Positions 23,036 to 33,829 of a stretch of DNA of 64,000 nt are shown in pieces. Positions within the stretch are counted from its first letter, which is position 1; each line of letters starts with the position of its first letter. The translations under genes and the position numbers were made by a program. Where the stretch lies: NCBI GenBank assembly GCA_023653785.1, contig JAMKCH010002869.1:23183-87182 (forward strand), given 5' to 3'. This DNA is from Ophioderma brevispina (Eukaryota > Echinodermata > Ophiuroidea > Amphilepidida > Ophiodermatidae). The notes under the pieces were generated by a model, which had not been told where the DNA came from, ran no database searches, and was given only the letters and a program-made list of their open reading frames with translations.

Positions 23036-24240
23036 ATTGAAAAAATTAACTTAAAAAAAAAACAATATTTTTTAATTATTTTTATAAAATTAGAGGCAAT
23101 GTCGTTCTGATCATTTAACATTTTTTGTGGCTGAGGGGTTTACTTATTGTTCATAATGGAAATTTTAGATTTCCCTACCAATGCTCCTGATCATCCTCTG
23201 CCTGCCTGCGATCGAGCTTACATATTCATCTTGAAAAATTTGATTTTTTTTTTAGGAAATCTTACTTAAAAGTTCACTGTATAAATCTGATGTTTAGATT
23301 ATGAAGTTACGTTTAGACACATCTTATACCATGACGTAACTTTATATGAATCTTGAAATAATGAAAGAATGAAAATAGTGAACCATCCGCCTTTTTCGAC
23401 AGTCACCGAAACTAACATCCATTCCCGTGGCCTTACTCGAATTGTTTGTTTTTTATTTAATCTGCTTAATATTTATGTATTTTAATTAAGTGTAATTTAT
23501 GGGAAAAAAAATTTTTCTTTAAATTCTTATTTGTTTCGTCTTTTCTTTTTGATTTTGTCTTGTAGCGTTTTCTTTTTTCAACGCATTGTTCATTGTTATT
23601 CTTTTGAATTTTTATTTGTATTTTATTATATTTTCAATTATTTTCTTTTGTTTCCATTTAATTTTTTTGTTTCATTAGTTAATTATTTAACAATTAAAAA
23701 AAGAATCTTTTTATTTTTTAAAGAGTTTTTATGTTTATTTAGTTATTATTTATTTTTACTTTTGTTTATTGTGTATTTTTCTTTAGTTGCATTTGTTATT
23801 ATTTTAGTAAAAAATTAAAAAAAACTTTTGTATTTTTAATTGCTTATATTATTTTATGTATTTTTTTAATTATTTTAAGTTTATATTGTTTTTCTTTAAA
23901 TCTCTGTTATATGTGATTTTCTTTTTAGTTGTAATGTTGCATTTCCTTTTTTTAACTCATTGTTCAATTGTTAATTTCCGGTGAATGTTGTAGTGTGGAT
24001 GTGATAGAGGTTGAAAGGGGATCTGGGGGTTCCGGGCGAATTGTGGTTCCGTTTGTAATTGGTGTCAGCATTGTTAGTGTTCAGTGGGCCTACTTAGAGT
24101 CCCAACCTTTTAGGCAATTTAAGCTTGTAGGTGGTTACGAAACAGACAAAAAGGGGAAAGGCGGCCACACCAACGGCACATCTTTCCGGGTAACAAACAG
24201 CTCAAACCAGAAAAAAACTAAATAACAACAATGAAAAATC
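23036..24240. other. Low-complexity T-rich stretch and flanks
   Basis: From about 23440 to 23960 the plus strand is dominated by T (tttctttt, tatttt, ttaatt), which produces Phe/Leu/Tyr-rich frames on the plus strand. These are compositional, not genes. 23036-23440 and 23965-24240 hold nothing I recognise. Confidence 0.6.
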
Positions 24241-24245
24241 AAACG

Positions 24246-24328
24246 TTTTCTTGATTGACCGATTTCGAACCCCGGACCACCGGGGGGAAATTATACAAGT
24301 GTGTAGCTACCTCAAACCGCTGCGCTAC
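24246..24328 (-). mobile_element. tRNA-like head of a SINE
   Basis: On the minus strand the sequence reads TAGCGCAGCGGTTTGAGG (A-box-like) and, about 45 bases on, GGGGTTCGAAATCGG (B-box/T-arm-like; a 4-bp T stem is possible). The spacing fits a tRNA gene, but a full acceptor stem is not evident and low-complexity sequence follows. A SINE or tRNA pseudogene is the better reading. Confidence 0.45.
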
Positions 24329-24330
24329 AT

Positions 24331-24902
24331 AGGAACTTGCTATATAATATTATCTGCCTCATTGGTCACCAGTGATGAAGACACTCGAGGTCCACAATTG
24401 ACATGCCCAATATGGCGTGGTACGTGGAGGACACCATTATAATACCTGTTTTTTTAAAAAAAGCGGTAAAATATTCCTAAATTTCCAAGGAAAAATTGAG
24501 AACTTCTGCTTGATTAAATCTCTGCCGATAAATTAATTTTTAGTCATCGGTATCTGACAACTCACGCCTCATATATTTTCCACCATATTTGGACCATACC
24601 GCGATGTAACTATAATCGTGATGTACGTAGAAATCCCAATTTGGCTACAGTTTTCCTACGCGGCGGTCGGAAAGTGTGTAGTCTGGTCAACAGACTGCGA
24701 AAGATATTATATTAGTCGCGCGAGCGATTAACGTTATCTCGGGAAAACTAAGGGGTTCTTGGAGATTTTGGCATCAGCGGGTCCGTTCTATGTTTTGTTT
24801 TGATATCCTCGTAATTGGGGGGTCTGAACTATAGACCTCCGAGAAATTGAACGTTTTTGTCGGGTACTTACTTCGGTGCTCGCAAACACGGAAAAGTCGG
24901 GC
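24331..24902. other. Unassigned sequence left of the 6-kb tandem
   Basis: No gene is recognised. A somewhat CpG-rich patch (24650-24740 and 24860-24960) abuts the start of the first 6-kb unit. Confidence 0.35.
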
Positions 24903-25344
24903 AAGCACCGCTACGGGCCGCCTCCCTTTGGGCCTTACACTTACCGACGCCGTAACGCTTTCCAAAGCCAAGCTAAGAGGTGCGCCCGTCGGCCCTAAAA
25001 ATCAGAAAGCAGAGTACCAAGTATGCATTTGTCGTGATAGTGATTTATGCCGTTTACTGGCATACTCCTACTGAGCACAAATATGCCTACATTCCCGTTA
25101 ATTTTCTAATGCAACGACGGCCTGAATGGGCCATAGAGGTCGCACTGAAAACTACTTAACTTTATTGCGAGTACACACCCCAATAACCTTGACCGCGCCC
25201 TGCCCCCACCAATCACTGTTTGGTGGTTCTTAAGCGATGATACAATGACATGTTTCAACATTAATCAGAGGGAGACTGGAGATGGGAAGCATTTATAGTA
25301 GACATATAGAGGTTCCACATTTAGCTGAATGGTAGGTCGTCGGC

Positions 25345-25605
25345 CCCGCCCGTAGCCAGGATTTAATGTTGGGGGCGGACGGGGGTGGCGGATTTGCCAA
25401 GTGGACCTTTTGTGTATCAACAAACCCGATTGTTTTTCGGAATGAACATGACATCATCGCGCGTTCAAAAACGTAATAACACCAACATTCGTATTAACCG
25501 CTGCTTATTCCATTCATATCCATGCCTCACAATCCCTCAAAAAGCGGCCCTTTTTCATTTGGGGGTGGGTGCATCGCCCCCCGCACCCCTGGCTACGGCC
25601 CCCTG
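25345..25605. mobile_element. hAT-like MITE, copy 1
   Basis: Inverted ends (gcccgtagccagg on the left; cctggctacggcc on the right) are flanked by an 8-bp direct repeat, TCGTCGGC, at 25337-25344 and 25606-25613. Compared with copy 2, the end consensus is close to CAGG(G)CCCGTAGCCAGG. An 8-bp duplication and a CAGGG-like start are typical of hAT elements. It has no coding capacity. Its interior is G- and C-rich near both ends. Confidence 0.7.
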
Positions 25606-26379
25606 TCGTCGGCTACAACAATTTCATCTTCATTTTTATAATACCAGATTTATTTCAATCTATTGTGTCAGCAAACCAAAAGTGTGTTTTGATTGTAATT
25701 TATTGTTACTTTCTGAGATCGATTTTCCCCTTACTCCACACCATTGAACTCCTGGCACTGCCTTGTGCACCAACTTTTCCAGTTCAAGGTCTTGAGGTTA
25801 CTTTCATGATAGGCCTCTTTGACCATTCAACCCTCATGGGTGTTTTTCTGTTCTGGTTAGCAAAGACAAATTACATCCATCCTCACTTGTACCAGCAGCT
25901 ATCATCATAACCATAAGTGAAAACTTCTAATTTCTACTTCAGCTGCAAGATGGGAATTATCAAAATTGCCTTTCAAGTTTACAATTTGTTAATCTTGTTA
26001 CAGATCTTTATAATACTACTCTCAATGAAAAAACAACAGTTCTCATATAGGGACCTTGGTACCATTGTTTTAACAACCGCTCTCGATTTCGCTCCACCCT
26101 TACAGACTAATTAAAACCGAGTCTGACAAAGACTAAAAAATCGAACAACCAGACTCAACCTACAAACACCGCCCTGCACCACTCCTATGCAATCCACTCA
26201 CACAAAATAAGTTGTTAATATGCTAATGATCGCGCCAAAAAAATCTTCCCAATCGTAGCTAGTCATCATGATCGGGCTATGTAAGCCAGCCCCAGTATGC
26301 AATGCAACACGAACCATAACTCAATTAGTGGTGACAACTCCTCATAATGTCTTTTCTGCTTTTCTGCATTTTTTTATTC

Positions 26380-26583
26380 TGCAAATTACAGAGACCGGCT
26401 AGCCACTACCATGTTGCTGTTCACCAGCGCTGGGCTACCGCGGGTCGCTTGGTGCATTTCCGCTACTCTAGCCCCTGTCCCTACGCTACTGTTGTAGGAG
26501 GTATAGGTACAGACGACAAACGCTGACTTAGCCTGGCTAGTCTCCCATCATGAACGTGAATCTGTCCATACCACAGACCACCG
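26380..26583 (+). promoter_or_regulatory. CpG-rich block with possible first coding exon
   Basis: After a T/A-rich stretch the sequence turns GC- and CpG-richer (accagcgctgggctaccgcgg, cgacaaacgctgac). At 26550 an ATG opens MNVNLSIPQTT and is directly followed by ccaccG|gtgagta, a near-ideal splice donor (GT at about 26584). This looks like a promoter with a short first coding exon. I found no matching second exon. Copy 2 keeps the start (ATG at about 32526) but not the donor. It could be part of an unrecognised TE. Confidence 0.35.
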
Positions 26584-26715
26584 GTGAGTACCTGAAAGCT
26601 CAGCTTAACCACTTTTCAAACACAATTTTTCACATCTCGGCAACATCCATTGTAGATGATGAGGCCGCCTCACTCCAGACTTGTGCAGGTGATGTAAATC
26701 AGGTCAGGGATCACG

Positions 26716-26751
26716 GCCGTGTGTGTTTGTTGTGGTGGTGGGTGGGGGGGT

Positions 26752-26783
<32 letters not shown>

Positions 26784-26860
26784 GGGGGTGCGTGCTTGTG
26801 TGTTGAGTGTATGTTTTGTGTGTAGTGGTGTGTGTTTGTGTGGTGTGGGTGTAATCTAAA
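26716..26860 (+). repeat. Poly-G and GT/TG microsatellite
   Basis: A run of about 35 G broken by single T, followed by tgtgtgtttgtgtgg-type repeats. Frames across it (poly-Gly or poly-Pro) are artefacts. Copy 2 has the equivalent at 32711-32812. Confidence 0.9.
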
Positions 26861-27849
26861 TCTTACAATTACCTTCTTATAAAGGTCCATGGCCCGATCG
26901 CCTAATAGCCTCGTCCCAGGACCCCCAGATTTTAACCGAAGTTGTCCACATTTTGGTATCATAAGAAAGCTATTATTTCCCACATTTACCATGTGCATCT
27001 TAGGAACAAATGTTTATTTGGATGTTCTGAGCGAAAATGTGCCCCATTTTGGTCGACCAATGAATTTTACACAGTACTCTCTGGGGATTACAATCATGTT
27101 TTTAGTTTTCGCATCAAAACGGTTGAAATATCTCCGGCGCGAACTTTTACCGATAGGTTTTTTTTGGGGGAAGGTCATTCTATCAAGATGAAAGCTTTTA
27201 TATTATACTTAAATCGTAACCATCCCTCTTTAAAGAAGAGGAGGGCGTTTAAAATAAAAACGAATCACTAACAAGCCTAATAAAGGAATGATATTAGAAT
27301 TTTAAAAGTTAGTTAAACCATCCCTTTCCTTTGTTTTAACCTGTGTTATAAAATTTTCACTCGTATATATGTTCTTCTTGGGACGTCCACCAGTGGCCCA
27401 TGCGTGTCTCTTTAGTGAAAACCTTGTTACACTCTACTTCTTACGCCTGTGTATTTTAGGGGCAACAATTTGTTGGCGAAATAAGGGATGTAGAAATCAT
27501 ATTTTCTTGTGTTGTTTTCTCTTTTATGCCTAGTCTTGATGAAAGTTTTGGTTTCTTACAAGGAAGCCGTGATAAGCTGCTTTCGAGTCCATCTTTGTTC
27601 GCTTATTTTAAGAAAACTAGAGTATCTCCAATATAAAACGCATTCTACATCACGCAGGACTGAAAGGCAGGTCCCCAGCCTTTTTGTACGGACCCCCTCA
27701 TGAAGTGTGGTATTTTTTAAAAGAATTTCTTTTTTTAATTTTATAATTAACTTGTTTGAGTAATACATGGTCGAAAATGTGTAACAGACGTATCTAATAA
27801 CTATCTTCTAGACGCCGTAGCCGAGGTGCTGTTCACCATTTAGCGTCCA

Positions 27850-30290
27850 CTAATGTCCTGGTTGTCATTAGTTGGGGATGTCCATTGGATCCTGCTTGAT
27901 GTCTCGAGCAATCACATCAATTGTTAAAGAAAAAAGGGGCGACGACCCTGTTTTTGGCATGGTAACTTCCAACATGTTACGTCTGAGACTAACGTGGTCA
28001 ATCGCACGATGACAGTGACCGCAAATCGTGCACGCCTTGGGGCAACAGAGATGAAATTGGAGGGATTTCTCCATATATCTGTGCTTTTGGTCTTGTGCTC
28101 AACGCCCTAGTATGTTTTTGTACTCGCATTAGAAGCTTGGGGTAGGTGCCATCCAGTCCTATTCCTGTACTCGTCTTTCTTCATGGTCCATCTCAGATCC
28201 ATATAACGGGATACTCTCTCTCTCTACACACGCTCTAAAGAATTTCAGCGTGGTTAATTGGAGATACCTATTTGGCCCCCATAAGGGGTGAGTTTATTGC
28301 AGGCAGTCCAGTTCTTGGCCGTAGCGTGACGGAAGTCTTTTTGCTGTTGGCAACATAGTACCCTAGTTACTTGAAGTCCTTGACCCTCTTTGAGTTGGCT
28401 AACCATCTGCTGTGCAGACGGTTGATTATCGTCCTTCCTCATTGACCTTCATATATTTCATTCTCTGGCTTTAGATTTCGGCCGACTTTGTCTGCATCAT
28501 TCCAGTGATGTTAGTAGATCTGTGCAACCCATATCAGATCAGCTGTTAGAGCAGATCACTGCTAGTCAAGGTCTGTGAGGCGACTCCATGTGACGTCTGG
28601 AACGCTGGTTGATGGTGAGTCCTTTGCCGTTCATGAGTCAAACTCGGTCTTAGATGGTTCAACCACGACTACAAAGAGACTAGGACAAGAGTACCTCCGT
28701 TGGAGGATTCCATGTAGTTGTTATGTACTCCTTTGTGGGCCCATCCATGGGTCGCACAAAGCTACTAAATGGTTTTCATACATGATGGCAATTGCCTTGA
28801 CCTTCCTCATCGGGGACATCTAGTTGGTGAGAATAGCAGCATTCATCCCTTTAACACTGTCAAGCCTTGAAAAATCTACGAACACAATTGAATCTTTTTT
28901 CTCTTGGAAATTCTACACTCTTCTATGATCCTTCTGGGCAAGTACTAGAGTAGTGTTGATCTGCCTTGCGAAACCGGTCCTGGTTCCGTCTGAGAAATGG
29001 ATCTATGTGGAGTGATTGCGTGTTGAGCAGCATGGAGTTGTAGATCTTAGAGGCCAGTGGTGACATTGTAATTCGCTCTGTAGTTTTGAGGGGTTGTTGG
29101 AGTCCCTTTCTTTGGTAGCGGAAGATGAATGATGTTTAAAGGCAGCTGGTTTGTTCCCATGTAGGTGTTATTACAAATTTCTAACAGTTTATCATTGAAT
29201 AGTGGATTCTTCGCAGACTACGGCAGGAATGTTGTCGGACAGGTGTCTTGGTGTTCTTCAGTTTCTTAAGGCATATCTGAAGCTCCTCCATAGTGAAGGT
29301 CCAGTCTGGATGGAAGGGTGTCTTCTTATCTTGTGATTGTAGAAAGGTCATCAAGGTTAGTGTTATTCCGAACCGGCTTGCCAAGTAGATAACTAAAGTG
29401 CTGAAACGAACCATGTGTCAGTCCGCTCTCAGTTGTTTCACATTTTGGATATTCTTAGAGGTGGTAGCCTCTTTCGGTCAGCTCCCTCAAGGCCCCCCAG
29501 GCAGCATCATGCTTGTTTTCAAGATGTATGGCGTCAAGTGCTTAGCTTTTCGTAACATGCTCCTCAAGCTCCACATGGTAAGCGTCATCAAGTGCACAAG
29601 CCTTAGCAGCATCAAGGTTTCTGCTTTGAGCGTCTGGTGAATTTAGTACGGTGCTCCTCTTGCTGCAGATTCATTTTTTCCCTTGGCTTGCTGAGTTGTC
29701 GTTTGAGCAAAGGCAGTGTCTTCTTCTCCTTCTAGGTAGCAACTCCAATCCTTTCTCTTTGTTGGCTGAGTGAGGACCTATATACTGCGCTGGCTTTCTT
29801 GTCTTCACGCTCATCAACAAAGTGTTGAACTGTTATGTACCCTACAGTATACTGCCTCACAAAGCTTGGGTATCCCCCACTAACCTTCCTCCAGTCTATG
29901 GTTTTCTGGGATCTCCGGGAGGTGGTTTACTCTGACTATAACTTATCTGGCCCTGCAGATACAATTCCTGTGATCAGACTTCACAGCTGCAAAGAGTTTG
30001 TGCTCTTGATTCTTATGCTGTTTTAATCCACTTCTTTCTTACCAGAATATAGCCCAGTTGGACAAGTTCTCCATTTGGCGTCGGGTGTCACAGTCTAACC
30101 TGAATATTTGGAATTTGGTATTAGTTTTGCAACAAGGTAAATTGTTCCATTAGTCCTTCATTACATTCCCATTTCTGTTAGACCTCGTTGTTGCAAGTGA
30201 ACAGTTGCGTCCGGCAGCCCAGGCTTAGCCGTTTATCTCCAGGGATGTAACAGAAGATATGGGCTGGAACTGGACGTGGCAGTGGAAAGT
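27850..30290 (-). pseudogene. RTE-like LINE, endonuclease to C-terminus, copy 1
   Basis: Read from about 30290 downward on the minus strand. Parts legible here are TMEELQICLKKLKNTKTP (complement of about 29300-29250), the GI-QGDT-LAP region (near 28713-28680, frame-broken), the late KDFRHATAKNWTACNKLT block (complement of about 28340-28290) and the C-terminal DV..DIK-DP.DIPN end (near 27900-27870). Copy 2 shows the same order with the endonuclease more clearly. Frameshifts are dense. RTE or a sister clade (R4-like) is likely from the QGDTLAPYLF-type motif. Confidence 0.75.
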
Positions 30291-31275
30291 TCATGGTAAT
30301 ATAAACAATAAGGCCCAAACAGACGAGTGAATTATCAACACTGCGAAGCGGAGGCAAGCTAGGAAAACCCTACACACAACCTATAAAAAAAGCTTTGTGT
30401 GGCATTTTACGCAATCTTATCTCAAACATCTTCCAAAATATCGAAGAATTCAAAATTTAAATTGGCATAGACTCGCGTATGAGTGAAGATCATCAATATG
30501 CCGAAAACTATTTTTGTTTTTCAGCTTCAACCTTAGTATCCTTATTTGCAACCAAACACAAAAGTTAATGATTACAGAAAAGTTTATTTTTACATGTCCA
30601 TTCAGGTTTAACACAAGGCCTACTTTGTCTCCACACCACCAATTTAATTTTAGCTAAACCCTGTAAACTGTGTGACTCAGTATTTTCGTTATTTTTCGTC
30701 TGTCATTGCTTAACTATAGCAACCGCGTGATAAATAGGAGCCTGGGGATCATACATTGGATCACGAAATTCACCTTTAAATCAAAATTGTTATTAAAACG
30801 AACGCCAAAAGCTGAAAGTAAGGCACACCGCTAGGGGCCGCATCCCTTTGCCTTACACTTACCGGACCGCTGTACGCTTTCCACACCAAGCTAATAGGGG
30901 CGCCCTGTCGGCGCCCCTAAAAATGCAGAAAAGCATAGGCCCAAGTATGCGATTGTCGTGATAGTGAGTTATGCTTTTACTGCAGTCCTACTACTGTAGT
31001 CACAAATATGAACTACATTCCCGTTAATTTTCTAATGCAATGAAGGCTTAAATGGGCCATAGAGTCGCACTGAAAAATACTAACTTTTATTGTTAATCTT
31101 GAAACAACCCTAACACTTGACACCCCTGCCCCACCAATCATTGTTGGTGGTCTTAGAGGCGGCATGATAAATGACAATGTTTCAACATTGTCAAGGGGAG
31201 ACTGGAGAGGGGGATCAGTTTATAGTAAGACATAAAGTGTTCCAACAATTTATGCTGAGATTGTAGGTCGTCGCC

Positions 31276-31544
31276 CAGGCCCGTTTAAGCCAGGATTTAA
31301 TGTTTGGGTGCCGGACGGGGGTACGGATTTGCCAGAAGTGACCTTTGTGTATCAACAAACCAATTGTTTTTTCGGAATGAACCTGCATCATCGCAGCGTT
31401 CAAAAAACATTATTAACACCAACACTGCGTAATTAACCGCTGCTTATTCATTCACATACCATGCCACCCAATCCCTCAAACAGCGAACCTGTTTCATTTG
31501 GGGGGGGGTGCATCGCACCCCACGCACCCCTGCTTACGGCCCTG
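31276..31544. mobile_element. hAT-like MITE, copy 2
   Basis: Starts CAGGCCCGTTTAAGCCAGG and ends cccctgcttacggcCCTG. The flanking 8-bp direct repeat TCGTCGCC is at 31268-31275 and 31545-31552. It corresponds to 25345-25605 and was carried by the tandem duplication rather than inserted independently. Confidence 0.7.
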
Positions 31545-32525
31545 TCGTCGCCCTACAATTTTCATCTGCATTTTTATACCATGATTATATTGCAAGCTAT
31601 TGTGTGCATCAAAACAAAATATGTGTTTTGATTGTAATTTATTGTTACTTTTCTGAGATTATAGATTTTCCCTTACTCCACAACATTGAACTTCTGGCAA
31701 CTGCCTTGTGCACCAACTTTTCCAGTTTCAATGTCTTGAGGTTACTTCATGATCTAGGCCTACGTGACCAAGTTCAACCTCATGGGTGTTTTTCTGTTCT
31801 GGTTATAAAAGACAGATTACCTCCATCCTCACTTTGTTACCAGTCAGCTCATTCATCATAACCATAAAAGTGAAACACTTCTAATTTCTACTCAAGCTAG
31901 TCAGATGGAGTTATCAAAATGGCTTTCAAGTTTACAAGTTGGTTAATCTGTGTTACAGATCTTTATACACTCAATGAAAAATAAACTAACAGGTCTCTTT
32001 TAGTGACCTTAATGTTATAGCTCCATGGTTTTACGAACCTCTCTCGAGTTCGCTCCACCCTTACAGACTAAGTAAACCGAGTCCTTTGAACAAAGAACTA
32101 AAATCGACAACAACACAGACTCAACTACACACCCCCTGCACCACTCCTATTGCAATCCAATCACACAAAATAAGTTGTGTATATAGGCTAATATCGACTG
32201 CCCACGCAAATCTTTCCTCATATTCGTAGCTTAATCATGATCGGGCTATGTAAGCCAGCCCAGCATGCAGTGCAGACACTGAACCATACTCATGTATTGG
32301 TGACAACTCGCATATATTTTCTCTGCATTTTCTGCATTTTTATTTCCCCTGCAAATTACAGAGACCGGCTACAGCCACTAGCCATAGTTGCTGGGGCACC
32401 AGCGCTGGGCTGACCGCGGGGTCGCTGGTCATTTTCCGCTACTAGGCCCGCTGTTATCTACGCTACGTTTGTAGAGGTAATGGTTACAAGACGACAAACG
32501 CTGACTTAGCCTGGCTACTCCCATC

Positions 32526-32565
32526 ATGAACGTGAATCTGTCCATACCACAGACTCACAGTGATT
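32526..32565 (+). pseudogene. Copy 2 of the possible first exon
   Basis: The ATG and MNVNLSIPQT are kept, but the following gtgagta donor of copy 1 reads cagtgattaa here and a stop follows. Either this copy is dead or the difference is sequencing error in the repeat. Confidence 0.3.
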
Positions 32566-32710
32566 AACTGAAATCTCAGCTAGGACCAACTTTTCAAACA
32601 CAACTTTCAACAAATTAAAAAAACAATAAGACCACATCAAATTGTAGATGATGAGGCACGCGCACGCCAGACTTGTGCAGGTGCTGTAATCAGATCCACG
32701 GCCGTGTTTT

Positions 32711-32812
32711 GGTTGTGTGTGTGGGTGGGGGGGGGGGGGGGGGGGGGTGCGTGCGTGTGTGTGAGTGTATGTGTGTGTGGTGTAGGGTGTGTGTGTGTGT
32801 TTGTGGGTGTAG
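32711..32812 (+). repeat. Poly-G and GT microsatellite, copy 2
   Basis: Equivalent to 26716-26860: a G run of about 20, then gtgtgtgtgag and tgtgtgtgtgtttg tracts. Confidence 0.9.
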
Positions 32813-33829
32813 CTAAATCTTACATTACCTGTCTGAAAAGGTCCATTGCCCGTCGGCTAAGTAGCCCGTCCCCAGGGACCCCAGATTTTACCGGAGTGGG
32901 CAACCATTTTGGTACAGAAGAAAGCTACATTTCCCACATTTACCATGTGAATCTTAGGACTAACAAATGTTTGATTTGGATGTTTCTGAACGAAAAATGT
33001 GCCCATTTTGGTCGACCAATATAATTTTACACAGTACTCTATGGGGATTACAAATCACGTTTTAGCTTCGCATCAAAACGGTTGAAATATCGGCGCGAAA
33101 CTTTACGATAGGGTTTTGCATTTGGGGTGAAGTCATTCTATCAAGATGAATCTTTATAATTATACTTAAATCGGACCATCCCTCTTTAAAGAGGATGTGC
33201 GTTTAAAATAAAAAAAAACACTAGCAAAAGAACTAGTACAAGGAAGGATTAGTTATCTTTTTAAAGTTTAGTTAAACTCCCTTTCCTTTTCCTTGTTTTT
33301 ACCTTTGTGATAAAAGTTTCACTCTGTGAGATATGTTCTTGGGACGTCCACCCGTGGCCCATGTTAGTCCTCGTTTAGTGAAAACCTTGTTACACTCTAA
33401 CATCGTATCCTGTGTATTTTAGTGCAACAATTTGTTGGCTAATAGGGTCTTTAGAAATCAATTTTTTCTTTTGTTGTTTTTCTATTTTTATGCCTCGTTT
33501 GATGAAAGTTTGGTGTCTTAAGGAGGCCGTGATAGCTGCTTTCGAGTCCATCTTTGTTCGCTTATTTTAAGAAAACTAAGAGTATCATCCAATAAATTAA
33601 AACTCATTTCTACATCAAGCAGACTGAAATGCAATTCCCATGCTTTGTACGGACCCCCTCATGAGAGTGTGGTATTTTTTTTAAAAGAATAGGCTATATT
33701 TTAGAAATTAAACTTTTTGAGAATAATGGGTCGAAATGTGTAACAGACGTATCTAATAACTATCTATCTAACGGCCGCACAGCCGAGCTGCTGTTCACCA
33801 TGTAGCCCATCTATGTCCCTGTTTGTCCA

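Larger units (their letters stand above)
24903..30825 (+). repeat. 6-kb tandem unit, copy 1
   Basis: The left edge reads caccgctacgggccgc..., and the same sequence returns at about 30830 (caccgctaggggccgc). Inside, in order: an unassigned 5' part, an hAT-like MITE, a CpG-rich block with a possible first exon, a G/GT tract, unassigned sequence and a minus-strand RTE-like LINE. All recur in the same order in copy 2. The right edge is near aaaagctgaaagtaaggcac. Confidence 0.85.

Noticed and set aside
23531..23818. Phe/Leu-rich frame resembling a membrane protein
   Set aside because: It comes from T-rich low-complexity DNA. Hydrophobicity is a result of base composition.
24246..24328. Functional tRNA gene
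   Set aside because: A- and B-box-like strings exist, but the acceptor stem does not pair convincingly. A SINE head is more likely.
26689..26998. Gly-rich and Pro-rich open frames
   Set aside because: They are the two strands of a poly-G/GT tract.
32704..33024. Gly/Val/Cys-rich open frame
   Set aside because: It starts in the copy 2 microsatellite and has no support beyond composition.
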